The notes: generated from the sequence alone by a model not told the origin. DNA of 64,000 bases from Bradyrhizobium sp. Tv2a-2 (GCF_000472425.1 NZ_AXAI01000021.1:1-64000); one strand, 5' to 3'. Counted from the stretch's first letter, positions 8,616 to 18,778 are shown. Program-made: numbers and translations.

Positions 8616-11029
8616 GTTCGCCCATCGCGATCCTGTTGCTGGAGGATGACCCAAATGATGCCGGGCTCGTAGAGGAATGTTTGCAAGCCGGGCATTTCAT
8701 TACCCGCATCACCCGCGTCCAGGATCGCGCGGAGTTTCTCGCCGTTCTTGAAGACGGCGAATTCGACCTGATCCTCTCGGATCACAAGCTCCCTACGTTC
8801 GATGGCTTTTCCGCATTGAACCTTGCACTGAGTTTCCGTCCGGATCTTCCATTCATCTTTGTTTCCGGCACCCTCGGCGAAGAGGCAGCGATCGAAGCCC
8901 TCAAGATCGGGGCCACCGATTATGTGCTGAAGACCCGGCTGTCGCGTCTCGTGCCCGCCGTACAGCGCGCATTGGGCCAGGCAAGCGATCGGGCTGCCCG
9001 CAAAAGAGCTGAGGGCGCGCTGCGCCGGACTGAAACGGAGCTTCGCGATGTCATAGAGGCGATCCCTGCGATAGCGCTTACCGCCCAGCCCGACGGCAGC
9101 AACGTTTGGATAAACCGGCAGTGGGTGGAGTTTACGGGGCTCTCCGTGGAAGAGACCTTGGGATCGGGTTGGCAATCCGCGGTTCATCCCGATGACCTGA
9201 CTGAACACACCGCCAAGTGGCATCGTGCGATGGCAAGTGGTCAGCCGTTCGAAAACGAGGCGCGGTATCGCAGCGCCAGGGGCGAATACCGGTGGTTCCT
9301 GGCGCGGGCGGTACCGCTTCGTGATGAACAGGGCGGGATTCTCAAATGGTACGGCATCCTGACTGATATCACCGAGCGCAAGCGCGCAGAGGAACGCCTC
9401 CGCGTGCAGCACACAGTCGGGCAGCTCCTGGCGGAAGCGGCCACGATCGAGGAAGTCACTCCGAGAATACTGCGGGTTATGGGCGAGTGTCTGGGATGGG
9501 ACGTGGGCGCGCTCTGGCGCGTGGACCGGGAGGCCGAGGCGCTGCGCTGTGTCGAGCTTTGGCATACAGCGTCGATAGAAGTCCCGGAATTTGAAAAAGT
9601 CGGTTCGGAGTTCACCTTCGCCCCGGGCGTGGGACTACCGGGCCGGGTTTGGTCCAGTCTTAAGCCCGCCTACATTCCCGACGTCGTTCCTGACACAAAC
9701 TTGCCGCGCGGACCCATCGCCGAACGCGAAGGACTACACGCGGCCATCGGCTTTCCTATCCTGCTCGGGAGCGAAGTCTTGGGTGTGATCGAGTTTTTCA
9801 GCCGCGAGATCGGGCAACCCGATCAGGAGCTGCTCGACATGGTAGCCACCATCGGCAGCCAGATCGGTCAGTTCATCGAACGCAAGCGCGCCGAGGCGGA
9901 ACTGCGCGAGTCCGAACAGAACTATCGCACGTTGTTCGAATCGATTGACGAGGGCTTTTGCACGATCGAAGTCTTGTTTGACCAGAACGAAAAGCCGGTT
10001 GACTATCGTTTTCTGCAAATCAGCCCGTCGTTCGAACGGCAGACGGGAATCGAAAATGCCGCCGGCAGGCGGATGCGCGAAATCGCGCCGCGGCACGAAG
10101 AACGCTGGTTCGAGATTTACGGCAGGATCGCCCTGACCGGCGAGTCGATGCGATTTGAGAACGAAGCCAAGCAACTCGGACGCTGGTATGACGTTTACGC
10201 CTTCCGCGTCGGAGACCCCAAGCGCAGACGCGTCGGAATCCTTTTCAACGACATCACCGAGCGCAAACGGGCGGAAGCCGAAGCACGCGACAGCGAGCGC
10301 CGCTATCGCGAAGTGCAGGCGGACCTGGCCCACGCGACTCGCGTTACGACGATGGGGCAGCTCATGGCCTCGATTGCCCATGAAATCAGACAGCCGATCG
10401 CCGCGGCCATCATGAACGCTCAGGCCGGGTTGAAGTGGCTCAATGCTAAGCCGCCGAATCTGGAGCAGGTCCGGCAGACGCTCGGCGGTATCGTCAGCGC
10501 CGGCAAGCAGGCCGACAACGTCATCGACCGTATGCGAGCCCTTATCAAGAAGGCGCCGCCGCGGAAGGAGGACATCGAGATCAACGAGGCGGTGCTTGAG
10601 GTCATAGCCTTGACCCGCGCCGAAACTTCGAAGAACGGCGTCTCGGTGCGGACGCAACTGGTCGGTTCGCCGCATGTTTACGGAGATCGGGTCCAGCTGC
10701 AGCAGGTACTGCTCAACCTCATTATCAATGCGATCGAAGCCATGCGCGATGTCGGCGAAACGGATCGCCAACTGCTTGTCGGCACCCGGAGCGAACCGGA
10801 TGGCGTTTGCGTCGAAGTGCGCGATTCGGGGCCAGGCTTCGCGCCGGCCACGCTTGAACGCCTGTTCGAGCCTTTCTACACGACGAAATCGGGCGGCTTG
10901 GGATTAGGACTGTCGGTCTGCCGATCGATCATCGAAGCGCATTACGGGCGATTGTGGGCGAGTCCCAACCTGCCACGTGGTGCGATCTTCCGCTTTATTG
11001 TGCCTGCCCGTCCAGCAGACGCATCGTAA
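8612..11029 (+). CDS. REC-PAS-GAF-PAS sensor histidine kinase
   Basis: This encodes 805 residues. Residues 1-125 are a receiver domain (E11-D12-D13, D57 in LILSDHKLP). A PAS domain with PAC motif follows at about 140-270 (ending DITERKRAEE), then a GAF domain at about 275-430 and a second PAS domain at about 440-560. The kinase core has SIAHEIRQPIAAAIM with His590, N box LLNLIINAIEAM, G1 DSGPGF and G2 GLGLGL. There are no membrane segments, so it is cytoplasmic. The N-terminal receiver lets it take phosphate from the upstream kinase. The core closely resembles that of the giant protein encoded at 12845-18778. Confidence 0.9.
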   Translation: MSSPIAILLLEDDPNDAGLVEECLQAGHFITRITRVQDRAEFLAVLEDGEFDLILSDHKLPTFDGFSALNLALSFRPDLPFIFVSGTLGEEAAIEALKIGATDYVLKTRLSRLVPAVQRALGQASDRAARKRAEGALRRTETELRDVIEAIPAIALTAQPDGSNVWINRQWVEFTGLSVEETLGSGWQSAVHPDDLTEHTAKWHRAMASGQPFENEARYRSARGEYRWFLARAVPLRDEQGGILKWYGILTDITERKRAEERLRVQHTVGQLLAEAATIEEVTPRILRVMGECLGWDVGALWRVDREAEALRCVELWHTASIEVPEFEKVGSEFTFAPGVGLPGRVWSSLKPAYIPDVVPDTNLPRGPIAEREGLHAAIGFPILLGSEVLGVIEFFSREIGQPDQELLDMVATIGSQIGQFIERKRAEAELRESEQNYRTLFESIDEGFCTIEVLFDQNEKPVDYRFLQISPSFERQTGIENAAGRRMREIAPRHEERWFEIYGRIALTGESMRFENEAKQLGRWYDVYAFRVGDPKRRRVGILFNDITERKRAEAEARDSERRYREVQADLAHATRVTTMGQLMASIAHEIRQPIAAAIMNAQAGLKWLNAKPPNLEQVRQTLGGIVSAGKQADNVIDRMRALIKKAPPRKEDIEINEAVLEVIALTRAETSKNGVSVRTQLVGSPHVYGDRVQLQQVLLNLIINAIEAMRDVGETDRQLLVGTRSEPDGVCVEVRDSGPGFAPATLERLFEPFYTTKSGGLGLGLSVCRSIIEAHYGRLWASPNLPRGAIFRFIVPARPADAS

Positions 11030-11385
11030 GACGAGCGCGGCCTCGGGGACGCCTGACGAGCGGAAGATGTGACCGACCTGCCGCTAATTGGCTCGAACGT
11101 CCACTAATGGCGTTGGTTGATGCCGCGCCAATGTCCGCTTGTGATGCTGTTGTCTAATCGCTGCTGAGGCGTCAAGTAGATAGTTTCGTTCAGGGGACGC
11201 TGCCGGGTGCATGGTTGTCTTCGCGGTCGACATCTGCCGCCGCATGACGGAGCTTCGCAGGACGAGCCTTCAATGTGGACGACGCACTTTGCTGGGTCGG
11301 CAGTGCAACAGCATCAGCGGAATGGCTCGGCTCACGTCCGGGCAGGGACACCTTAGGCGTTCAGGGTCTGAACGCTATCTTCACT
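11030..11385. other. Spacer without recognised gene
   Basis: A single half of the dispersed repeat (caatgtccgcttgtgatg) is visible near 11129. Otherwise no frame shows a start with a ribosome binding site. Confidence 0.35.
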
Positions 11386-11560
11386 TATGCGGCGGCTCCG
11401 GCCTTCGGATTAAACAATTCGCCGGTTTTGAGCATCCTATGCATTATCACCGCCAGTTTGCGTGCCACAGCCACGGCAGCTCTTTTGAAGCCGATCCTTT
11501 GCCGGAGCTGCAGACCCACGTGCGCAGAGTGCTGTGGGTTGAGCTGCGCGTCAGAATAAC
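11386..11560 (-). pseudogene. IS110/IS1111-type transposase, C-terminal fragment
   Basis: The minus strand reads LRQRIGFKRAAVAVARKLAV, then IMHRMLKTGELFNP, and ends at a TAA at 11386. The AAVAVARKLA(V/G)(I/M)(M/L)H signature is characteristic of the C-terminal end of IS110-family transposases of a different subgroup from the copy at 3240. Only about 50 codons remain and there is no start. It marks a second, independent insertion event in this accessory region. Confidence 0.6.
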
Positions 11561-11626
11561 CGCATCGTGACCCGTTGCGGACATAACGGCAGCAAGAAAG
11601 CAGCCCACGAAAATGGGTCGGCGCAA

Positions 11627-12595
11627 TCAGTCAAACCATTCACTCACCCGGCCAGCCAGGTCGGGCGACAACGGCAGCCCGAGATTTTCGAGCGCCGTTC
11701 GGTTTGCGCTGATGGTGAACTCGGTGGGGCCCACGATGGGTAGATCAGCCGGATTTGCGCCGCGCAAAATCTTGTCCACGTACTTGGCCGCGCCGTAGTA
11801 GCCCTCGTAATGACCCGGACCGAGCGCGATTAGACCGCCCGCCATGACGTATTCGTCGTCGCTGAAGACAAATGGCACCTTGTGTTTCGCCGCCCCCGCC
11901 GCCAACGCGAACCTTCGGGAATTGATAAAGGTATCGACCGCGTTCGTAAGCCCCTGGACTCCGAGTCCAAGAGCCTTATCAAATGCCGCGTCCACATCCT
12001 CTGGCTTGCGAATGTCGAGTTGCTCGACCGCGATGCCCAGCTTCTGCCCTTCTGAGCGAAGGAGTTCGAGTTGGGTGGCATTGTTGGGGTTTTGCCCATT
12101 GAGCACCATCGCGACCCTCTCGAGCTGCGGTACGAGGCGCTTGAGAATGCGCAGCCGCTCGCCGATCAACTGCGGAGCGTACATCGTTGTGCCGGTGACA
12201 TTCGTGCCCGGCCGCTCCAGACTCGCAACCACCCCGATCCCGACCGGATCGAACACTGCCATCATGACGATAGGTATCGTTTTGGTCGCCCTAGCGGCGG
12301 CACGGGTTGCCGCAACGTTCGCGGCGAGGATGATCTCGACCTTGCGCTGGACAAGGTCCGCGACCACGCCATTATAGTCCGCATCGAGCTCGGCCTCGCG
12401 ATACTCGACTCTAATGTTCTTTCCCTCAGCATAGCCGAGTTCCGCCAAGCCCTTCTTGAAGATGTCGAGCCGCTTCGGATTGGCATTCTTGGCAGCCACA
12501 TAGGCGAGCGTAGGCATCGGTTCGGCCTTCGTGTGGACAGTCGAAACGAACGACAACAAAGCCAACGCGAAAAAAAACGCCCGGTGTACCGACAT
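11627..12595 (-). CDS. ABC transporter substrate-binding protein (PF04392 type)
   Basis: This encodes 322 residues. A signal peptide occupies roughly residues 1-25 (MSVHRAFFFALALLSFVST, then VHTKAEP). The mature protein has the family pattern KGLAELGYAEGKNIRVEYR, TIPIVMMAVFDPVGIGVVAS and VMAGGLIALGPGHYEGYY. An aggagga box lies 6 bases before the ATG. As with the gene at 5681, no transport permease or ATPase is adjacent. Its neighbour is the giant signalling protein, transcribed in the same direction from further right, with a 249-base spacer. The ligand is unknown. Confidence 0.85.
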   Translation of the reverse strand: MSVHRAFFFALALLSFVSTVHTKAEPMPTLAYVAAKNANPKRLDIFKKGLAELGYAEGKNIRVEYREAELDADYNGVVADLVQRKVEIILAANVAATRAAARATKTIPIVMMAVFDPVGIGVVASLERPGTNVTGTTMYAPQLIGERLRILKRLVPQLERVAMVLNGQNPNNATQLELLRSEGQKLGIAVEQLDIRKPEDVDAAFDKALGLGVQGLTNAVDTFINSRRFALAAGAAKHKVPFVFSDDEYVMAGGLIALGPGHYEGYYGAAKYVDKILRGANPADLPIVGPTEFTISANRTALENLGLPLSPDLAGRVSEWFD

Positions 12596-12699
12596 GACAG
12601 TTCCTCCTGCGTCTCAAGTCACGCCAGTTGAACATCGGAGCGCCCACTGCAGCAAGTCGGCTTCTGGCTCTTCGCGTCATATCGCGGCAACGCAATAAT

Positions 12700-12780
12700 T
12701 CAGTCGCTTCCGGGGTGAAGCAGACATCGGCGGTTGCGCGCGCCTGAGGAACAGCGACGCAAATGACCCAAAGCCGACCT
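12700..12780 (+). repeat. Dispersed palindromic repeat, copy 6
   Basis: A reduced core, gtcgcttccggggtgaagca followed by gacatcgg, is followed by a caaatgacccaaagccgac word. It lies between the substrate-binding-protein gene and the giant kinase gene. Confidence 0.5.
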
Positions 12781-12844
12781 CGATGGACCAGGGATCGTCT
12801 GCTTTAGTGCCAGAAGAGGAAATCGCGATGCGTTCGCGAGGCCC

Positions 12845-15800
12845 TTAGGTCCGCTGAATCGCGCGAAGAGGATTCGTGTGCTCTGCTTCGGCGCTGGGCA
12901 AGGTGAACCGCAATACAGCGCCGCGAGGCTCATTTGCTTCCGCCCACAGCTTGCCGCCATGAGCATCGATAATGGAGCGGCATATCGCCAGCCCCATCCC
13001 TGTTCCATTGGATTTGGTGGTGTAGAACGCGTCGAAGACTCGATCGAGATGCTCCGGATCAATGCCTGGCCCGGAATCGCGCACCGCCACGAGAACGCCT
13101 GGCCGGTCTTGTTGGGTGCTGATCGACAACTCTCGTGCCCTCTGCTCGGCCGAACCCATTGCTTCAGCCGCATTCAGAATCAGGTTCAGCAAGACCTGTT
13201 GCAGCTGTATCCGATCCCCCAGAACCGGAAGCAATCCATCCGCAAGCCGAGTCTGAACCGAAACGCCGTTCTTGTGGATCACGCTTTGCGCCAATACGAG
13301 CACTTCGCTCAGCGCCGCATTGAGATCAAAGCGTTCCTTTCGCGGTGGCGCTTTCTTCATGTGATCACGCATCCGTCCGACGATGTCCTTAGCTCGGTCT
13401 ACGTCCCTGACAACACATCCGAGCGCTTCCCTGACCTCATCCAGATTCGGCGGCTTCATTTCCAAAAAGCGCATCCCTGCACGCGCGTTGTTGCGGGCGG
13501 TCGCGATAGGATGCAGAATTTCGTGAGATAGCGAGGCAGCCAATTCTCCCATCGTGCTCACGCGGTTCATGTGGGCGAGATTCGCCTCGCTTTCCCGCAA
13601 TGATTCCTCAGCTTGTTTGCGCTTTGTCATATCTACAGCGGTACCGATAAACTGGATGAGCTCGCCGTCTTCGTTGAGAACCGGATGACCCGAGGCACTG
13701 ATGTGCCTAACTGTTCCGTCTAGCAGAAGAACCCTGTACTCGGCATAGGTGTCAATTTTTTTGCGAAGCGACTCCTCAAATCTCTCCTTTACCCAATCGC
13801 GATCCTCGGGGTGGATTTGCTGTCGAAAATTTTCTCGAGAAGGTAGGCTCGACCGTGGATCCAACCCGTAAATGTGGAACATTTCCTCGGAACAGTACAG
13901 CACCTGCTCCGTGTGGGGATCCCAAGCCCAACTGCCTGTATGCGTCAGCTTCTGCGCTTCGGCCAAATAGTCCTTACTTCGCATCAGCGCTTCCTCGACG
14001 CGCTTGCGCTCTGTCAAATCGAGCACGAATGCAAGGCCCTCGTCGCCTCCTTCTTTGAACAGAACGGCGCCAACAAGCACAGGAACGCGGCTGCCGTCTT
14101 TCCGGAAATATTCTTTCTCGAAGGGCTGAACGGTTCCGGTCGAGTTCAGTTCTGCCCAGATACGTTTGTCGACTTCGCGCCATTCCGGCGGTGTCAGTTC
14201 AGTCAAGCGTACGCGCCCCCAGGCCAGGTCCTCACGGTGATATCCCAGGATACGTAGAAACGCGTCATTGGCTTCAAGAATCCGACGTTCGCGGTCGGCA
14301 ATGATTATCCCGATGATGTTAGCGTCAACCAAACGCCGAATCTTCCCTTCGCGATCTGCGAGGTCACGATAGAGCCGCGAATTTTCGAGCGAGATTGCCG
14401 CTTGCGATGCAAGCAACTTCAATAAGGCGACGCGATCAGGTGTGAAAACGTTCGGCGTCAGATTGTTCTCCAGGTAGAGAATACCGATGAGCTTTCCCTG
14501 ATTTATCAACGGCAAGCAGAGAATAGAACGAACACAACCTTGAAGAATATAGGGATCGGCAGAAAATGCATGCTGAGATGAAGCGTCATTGAGAATCACA
14601 GTCTCATGGGTGCGCGTTCCAAAACGAACCAACGACTCCGGCAACGCCGCTGTGCTATAGGATCCGTCCCGTAGGTGCACGATTACATTTTCTTCTCCAC
14701 TAGCGGTCGCTTCCGCCTCTATCTCCAGCTCATCGCCTCGCGGGACAATCAAGAGACCTCGTTCGGCGCCTGCATGCTCGAGGGCTGCGCGCATGAGTTT
14801 GTCGATGAGCTTTTCCAGCACCATCTCGCCAGAGAGTGCTTGCGAGACTTCGATCATCGTTGCGAGATCGAGATGTTCGACCGGCGCTTCGATCGTACCC
14901 GCTGGAGCCGGCGCACGCTCGTCCTGCCTTAGCCGCGGATGGAGCTCATCGAGCTGCCGCACCTTGCCATGGGCTCCCCAACGCAGATAGCAATGCCGGG
15001 CGTCTCGCAAATACACCCGACCAATCTTCTCGAAACCGCGCGTCGCATAGAACCGCGCGGCGAGTTCGTTGGCGATCCCTTCGTTCTGGACGAAGCCGCT
15101 TGCGCGAGCCAACTGGATCGCACGTTCGTACAAGTCCATCGCATCGAGCGGGCGGCCCTCGATACGGGCAATCTCAGCCGCGACCAGCGCTGCACGATCC
15201 TCGAAGTTCTGCGGACAATTCGCCGCGCAGACCCGTAGGTGCTGCTCGTGCGCGTCAAGTGCTTCTCGATGCTTGGCGTACAGGTCGGGTCCGATGGGCT
15301 CGCACCAGGCAGCACGAGACAGCGCCGCATAGAAGTGATATTCCGTCTTCTGCACAATAAACAGCGACAGCGACGCGGAGATCGCGTGCCACCTCTCTAC
15401 TTTCTCCGCTGCGTCGATCGCCGATCCGTAATCGCCGGCGAAGAAGCGCGCCTGGAGCTTTCGGATCCAATAGTAACATTCCAAGAAGGCGCGCGCGGGT
15501 CGCCCCGTCGCGCGTTCCTCGAAGGAGCGCTCGGTGAAGGGATCATTGTCGAGCGCGCCGAACTTCATGGTTGTTCCGCGCAGCGTCCGCACGAGCGCGA
15601 TAGGAGCGGAAACTCTGTCAAGGAACGATCCGAACCGCTGCACGAACTCCAATCCGTCCTCGATCTCACGCTCAAGTTGATCGAGTGGATGGCCCAAGGT
15701 CAGAAAAATGGCACACAGATCGCGGAGAGCGAATACGGCAAATGTGGGGTCGCCGTGCTCTTTCGCCATCTGAAAGCTACGACGCAACGGAACGATCCCC

Positions 15801-18778
15801 TCCACGAGTGGTCGTGTCCACGGGATATGAACCCCGAACAGATAATAGGTCTTTCCCCCGAAGTGATACCATCTCCGACGTTCGAGGAGATCACACGCCA
15901 TCTTTCCGAATCGATAACCCCTCTCGTAGTGACCGAAGCGGGCGCTGGCGATCATGCCCAGTGCTTGATAGTTCGCCGGAGCGGCGTCGCTGTTGCCACG
16001 CTCCAGGCTGAGAATGGCCGCCCTGCAGATGCCGAGCGCGACCAGATTATTGTCAGTGTACAAGGCTGGTACAGTCAGGCTGGTGAGCACGTTCATGGTC
16101 GCCTGCGCCTCTGGATCGTGCATCAGCGGCAGGTCAACGAGATCCTCAATAGCGCGATCTCCGAGCAGCGACCAGATGCGCTCGTACTCGGCGTGCGCCT
16201 CCGCCTCAGTGGGATGCGCCGACCATTCGATGCCCACATGCCGCAAGCATTCCAGCGCCACCGTCACAGCGCGCTCGCCGTCCCCGAGCATCGTGTACAG
16301 ATCGACTCGCCGACGCGCCACGAAGCATTGTTGGACCGTTCCGACAGCGCGCGTCGCGAGCGTTGCCAGACGCTCCTCAGCCGCCTGCAACGCGCCCGTA
16401 CACACCTCACAGTCGGCGGGTTGAAGTGCCAACTCGAAGGCCAGCTCCTGCCGGCGCTCCCACGCGTCTTCCGGCAGCAGCGCCGCGCCGGCGGTGAAAT
16501 AGGTCAATGCCGAGGCGTAGGCCGAGGACGCCTTGGCGCGTTTGCCGGCCGCCAGGTTCAGCTCTACGAGCTGCTCGCGCTCATCCTGTGACGTAATCAG
16601 AGTTGCGCCGCGGTTGAGCTGGTTGACAATCTCGAAGACTGCCTCGTCGCGCTTTTCCGGCGGTGTCTCTGCCAAGAGCAGCCGGCCAATTTTCAAATGC
16701 GCCTCCGCCCGCGCCTCTTCCGGGATCAGCGCGTAGCCTGCCTCCTGCACCCGGTCGTGGACGAACTTATAGGAGCGCGCGACACGATCGATCAGTTGCT
16801 GGTGCAGGGCGTCCGCCAGAGCGGCGTGCACCTGATCCTCGGGCATTTCAAGAACGATAGAGAGCTTGGCGACGTCGGCGACGTTGCCGAGGCAGGCGAG
16901 CTGCCGTAATGCGTCCAATGTGTCGAGCGGCAGCCGCGTCAGCTTTCCAGCCAGGAGCTCCAGCACGTTGTCCGTGTACCGCTTGGCGTGGATTGCGGCG
17001 AGGTCCCAGCACCATCTCGCTCGCTCGTGATCGAAGGCCAGGAGGCTCTCGTCGGCGAGCACGTGAAGAAATTGGATCACGAAGAACGGATTGCCGCCCG
17101 TCTTCACGTCCACCAACTCTGCGAGGGGGTAAGCCTCCTCCACGTCGCAGCGAAGCGAGTCTGCGACAAGGTTTCCGAGGTCATTGGTTGCCAGCGGTGC
17201 CAGCTTGATATCCTGCACCCTTCCGGTTGCGCGGATCGCCTCCAGCTTGCGCATGAGCGGATGCGCTGCGGCGACCTCATTGTCGCGGAACGCGCCGATG
17301 AGGAGGAGATTGCGGAGATCGGACCGGCTCAACAGGTCTTCCAAAAGGTCGAGCGTCGCCGCATCGAGCCATTGCAAGTCATCGAGGAACAGCGCCAGGG
17401 GATGTTCCGGCCGAGCAAAGACGCCGATCAACTGCCGAAGCACCATCTGGAAGCGCCGTTGCGCGTCCTGCGGCGGAAGCTCAACGACCGGCGGCGGCTC
17501 TCCGATGAGGAGCTTCAGTTCAGGAACGAGAGCCACCATCAGTCCTGCGTTAGATCCCAGCGTCTCCTGCAAGGCGTCGCGCCATGGCGCAAGGTCGGTG
17601 TCGCTCTTGCCGAGCAGCGGCCGGATCAGGCTCTGAAGCGCCTGCGCCAGCGTCGCGTAGGGAATATCGCGTTTGAGCTGATCGAATTTGCCGGAAGCGA
17701 ACAGGCCACGCGGCGGTACCAGCACCGGCTGCAGCTCGTTGACGACCGACGATTTGCCGATGCCGGAATAGCCGTAAACCAGGACCAGTTCCGGAGCGCC
17801 ACCGTTGACGACGCGATCGAAGGCGGCGAGCAGGGTCTCGACTTCGCGCCGCCGCCCGTAGAGCTTCTCGGGGATCAGGAACCGGTCGGGCGTGTCGTGT
17901 TCGCCGAGTGGAAAGTCGTCGATCCGGCCCTGCGCCTCCCATTCAATCAGGCAGCTGCGAAGGTCGCTTTCGAGACCGGCGGCGGTCTGGTAGCGGTCTT
18001 CGGCTCTCTTCGCGAGCAGCTTCATGACGATAGCCGAGACGGCGCCGGGAATTTCCTTCAGCCGCTCGGCGGGCGCCACCGGCCGCCTGGCGAGATGGCA
18101 GTGCACCCATTCCATCGGGTCCGCGGCGGTAAACGGCAAAGCACCGGTGAGCATTTGGTAGAAAGTGACGCCGAGGGCGTAGAGGTCGCTGCGGGAATCG
18201 ATTGACCGATTCATCCGTCCGGTCTGTTCCGGCGCCATGTAGGCGAGCGTGCCGGCGATGGTCTCAGGAGGGTGAGGCGACTGACGTTCGCGTGCGAAGC
18301 GCGAGGCGATGCCGAACCCGGTCAACCGCACCTCGCCGGTCGCCTCGTTGAGCAGGATGTTGGCCGGCTTGATGTCCTTGTGGACGAGCCCGCGCTGGTG
18401 AAGCTTGCCCAGCGCGGAGGCAATCGGGATGGCAAGGCTCAAAAAGCGTCCAATCTCCACGGGCACGCCGAGCAACCGCTCGAGCGGCTCGCCGCCCGCA
18501 TCTTCGAACACCAGCATGGTTCGACCGGCGTCGCTTACGAGCTCCAGCGGGCGCACTGCCCACGTCCCGCCGAGTTCGTCCTTCAGTCCGTATTCGTGCG
18601 TCAGCCGATCGAGGTTTGAACGCGACGGGTGGTCGGCGGCAGGGGCAACAAGCAGCACGGCGAGCCGGTTGCCATTGTCGTCCAGCCGCCAGCCACGGCT
18701 GAACACGCGCTCGCCGTCCTCCCACAATACCTGAGGGCTACCGTCCGAGTAGGCGACGTTCAGCGACTGCTGCACCAT
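12845..18778 (-). CDS. Giant kinase-like / AAA-type ATPase / GAF / PAS / histidine kinase protein
   Basis: This encodes 1977 residues. Residues 1-285 form a Ser/Thr-kinase fold with the catalytic loop as HKDIKPANILL (133-143), APE at 182-184, but GFG in place of DFG at 154-156 and no clear Gly-rich loop or VAIK lysine. Residues 305-600 are a STAND-like ATPase with Walker A GYSGIGKS (336-343) and Walker B LALFLDDLQWLD. A long helical TPR-like region follows to about 1290. Then come GAF (about 1300-1465), PAS (1470-1595), PAS (1598-1725) and a histidine kinase core (SLSHEILHPI, His1752; DSGPGI; GTGMGL). Such STK-ATPase-GAF-HK fusions are known in proteobacteria. The kinase-like part is probably a pseudokinase or very atypical. 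A ggagtg box precedes the ATG. Confidence 0.9.
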   Translation of the reverse strand: MVQQSLNVAYSDGSPQVLWEDGERVFSRGWRLDDNGNRLAVLLVAPAADHPSRSNLDRLTHEYGLKDELGGTWAVRPLELVSDAGRTMLVFEDAGGEPLERLLGVPVEIGRFLSLAIPIASALGKLHQRGLVHKDIKPANILLNEATGEVRLTGFGIASRFARERQSPHPPETIAGTLAYMAPEQTGRMNRSIDSRSDLYALGVTFYQMLTGALPFTAADPMEWVHCHLARRPVAPAERLKEIPGAVSAIVMKLLAKRAEDRYQTAAGLESDLRSCLIEWEAQGRIDDFPLGEHDTPDRFLIPEKLYGRRREVETLLAAFDRVVNGGAPELVLVYGYSGIGKSSVVNELQPVLVPPRGLFASGKFDQLKRDIPYATLAQALQSLIRPLLGKSDTDLAPWRDALQETLGSNAGLMVALVPELKLLIGEPPPVVELPPQDAQRRFQMVLRQLIGVFARPEHPLALFLDDLQWLDAATLDLLEDLLSRSDLRNLLLIGAFRDNEVAAAHPLMRKLEAIRATGRVQDIKLAPLATNDLGNLVADSLRCDVEEAYPLAELVDVKTGGNPFFVIQFLHVLADESLLAFDHERARWCWDLAAIHAKRYTDNVLELLAGKLTRLPLDTLDALRQLACLGNVADVAKLSIVLEMPEDQVHAALADALHQQLIDRVARSYKFVHDRVQEAGYALIPEEARAEAHLKIGRLLLAETPPEKRDEAVFEIVNQLNRGATLITSQDEREQLVELNLAAGKRAKASSAYASALTYFTAGAALLPEDAWERRQELAFELALQPADCEVCTGALQAAEERLATLATRAVGTVQQCFVARRRVDLYTMLGDGERAVTVALECLRHVGIEWSAHPTEAEAHAEYERIWSLLGDRAIEDLVDLPLMHDPEAQATMNVLTSLTVPALYTDNNLVALGICRAAILSLERGNSDAAPANYQALGMIASARFGHYERGYRFGKMACDLLERRRWYHFGGKTYYLFGVHIPWTRPLVEGIVPLRRSFQMAKEHGDPTFAVFALRDLCAIFLTLGHPLDQLEREIEDGLEFVQRFGSFLDRVSAPIALVRTLRGTTMKFGALDNDPFTERSFEERATGRPARAFLECYYWIRKLQARFFAGDYGSAIDAAEKVERWHAISASLSLFIVQKTEYHFYAALSRAAWCEPIGPDLYAKHREALDAHEQHLRVCAANCPQNFEDRAALVAAEIARIEGRPLDAMDLYERAIQLARASGFVQNEGIANELAARFYATRGFEKIGRVYLRDARHCYLRWGAHGKVRQLDELHPRLRQDERAPAPAGTIEAPVEHLDLATMIEVSQALSGEMVLEKLIDKLMRAALEHAGAERGLLIVPRGDELEIEAEATASGEENVIVHLRDGSYSTAALPESLVRFGTRTHETVILNDASSQHAFSADPYILQGCVRSILCLPLINQGKLIGILYLENNLTPNVFTPDRVALLKLLASQAAISLENSRLYRDLADREGKIRRLVDANIIGIIIADRERRILEANDAFLRILGYHREDLAWGRVRLTELTPPEWREVDKRIWAELNSTGTVQPFEKEYFRKDGSRVPVLVGAVLFKEGGDEGLAFVLDLTERKRVEEALMRSKDYLAEAQKLTHTGSWAWDPHTEQVLYCSEEMFHIYGLDPRSSLPSRENFRQQIHPEDRDWVKERFEESLRKKIDTYAEYRVLLLDGTVRHISASGHPVLNEDGELIQFIGTAVDMTKRKQAEESLRESEANLAHMNRVSTMGELAASLSHEILHPIATARNNARAGMRFLEMKPPNLDEVREALGCVVRDVDRAKDIVGRMRDHMKKAPPRKERFDLNAALSEVLVLAQSVIHKNGVSVQTRLADGLLPVLGDRIQLQQVLLNLILNAAEAMGSAEQRARELSISTQQDRPGVLVAVRDSGPGIDPEHLDRVFDAFYTTKSNGTGMGLAICRSIIDAHGGKLWAEANEPRGAVLRFTLPSAEAEHTNPLRAIQRT

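Noticed and set aside
15239..16591. 450-codon plus-strand open frame
   Set aside because: Antisense to the helical middle region of the giant signalling protein; no motif.
16988..18205. 405-codon plus-strand open frame
   Set aside because: It lies antisense to the ATPase and kinase domains of the 1977-residue protein, whose motifs are unmistakable. High GC gives long shadow frames; no ribosome binding site or domain was found.
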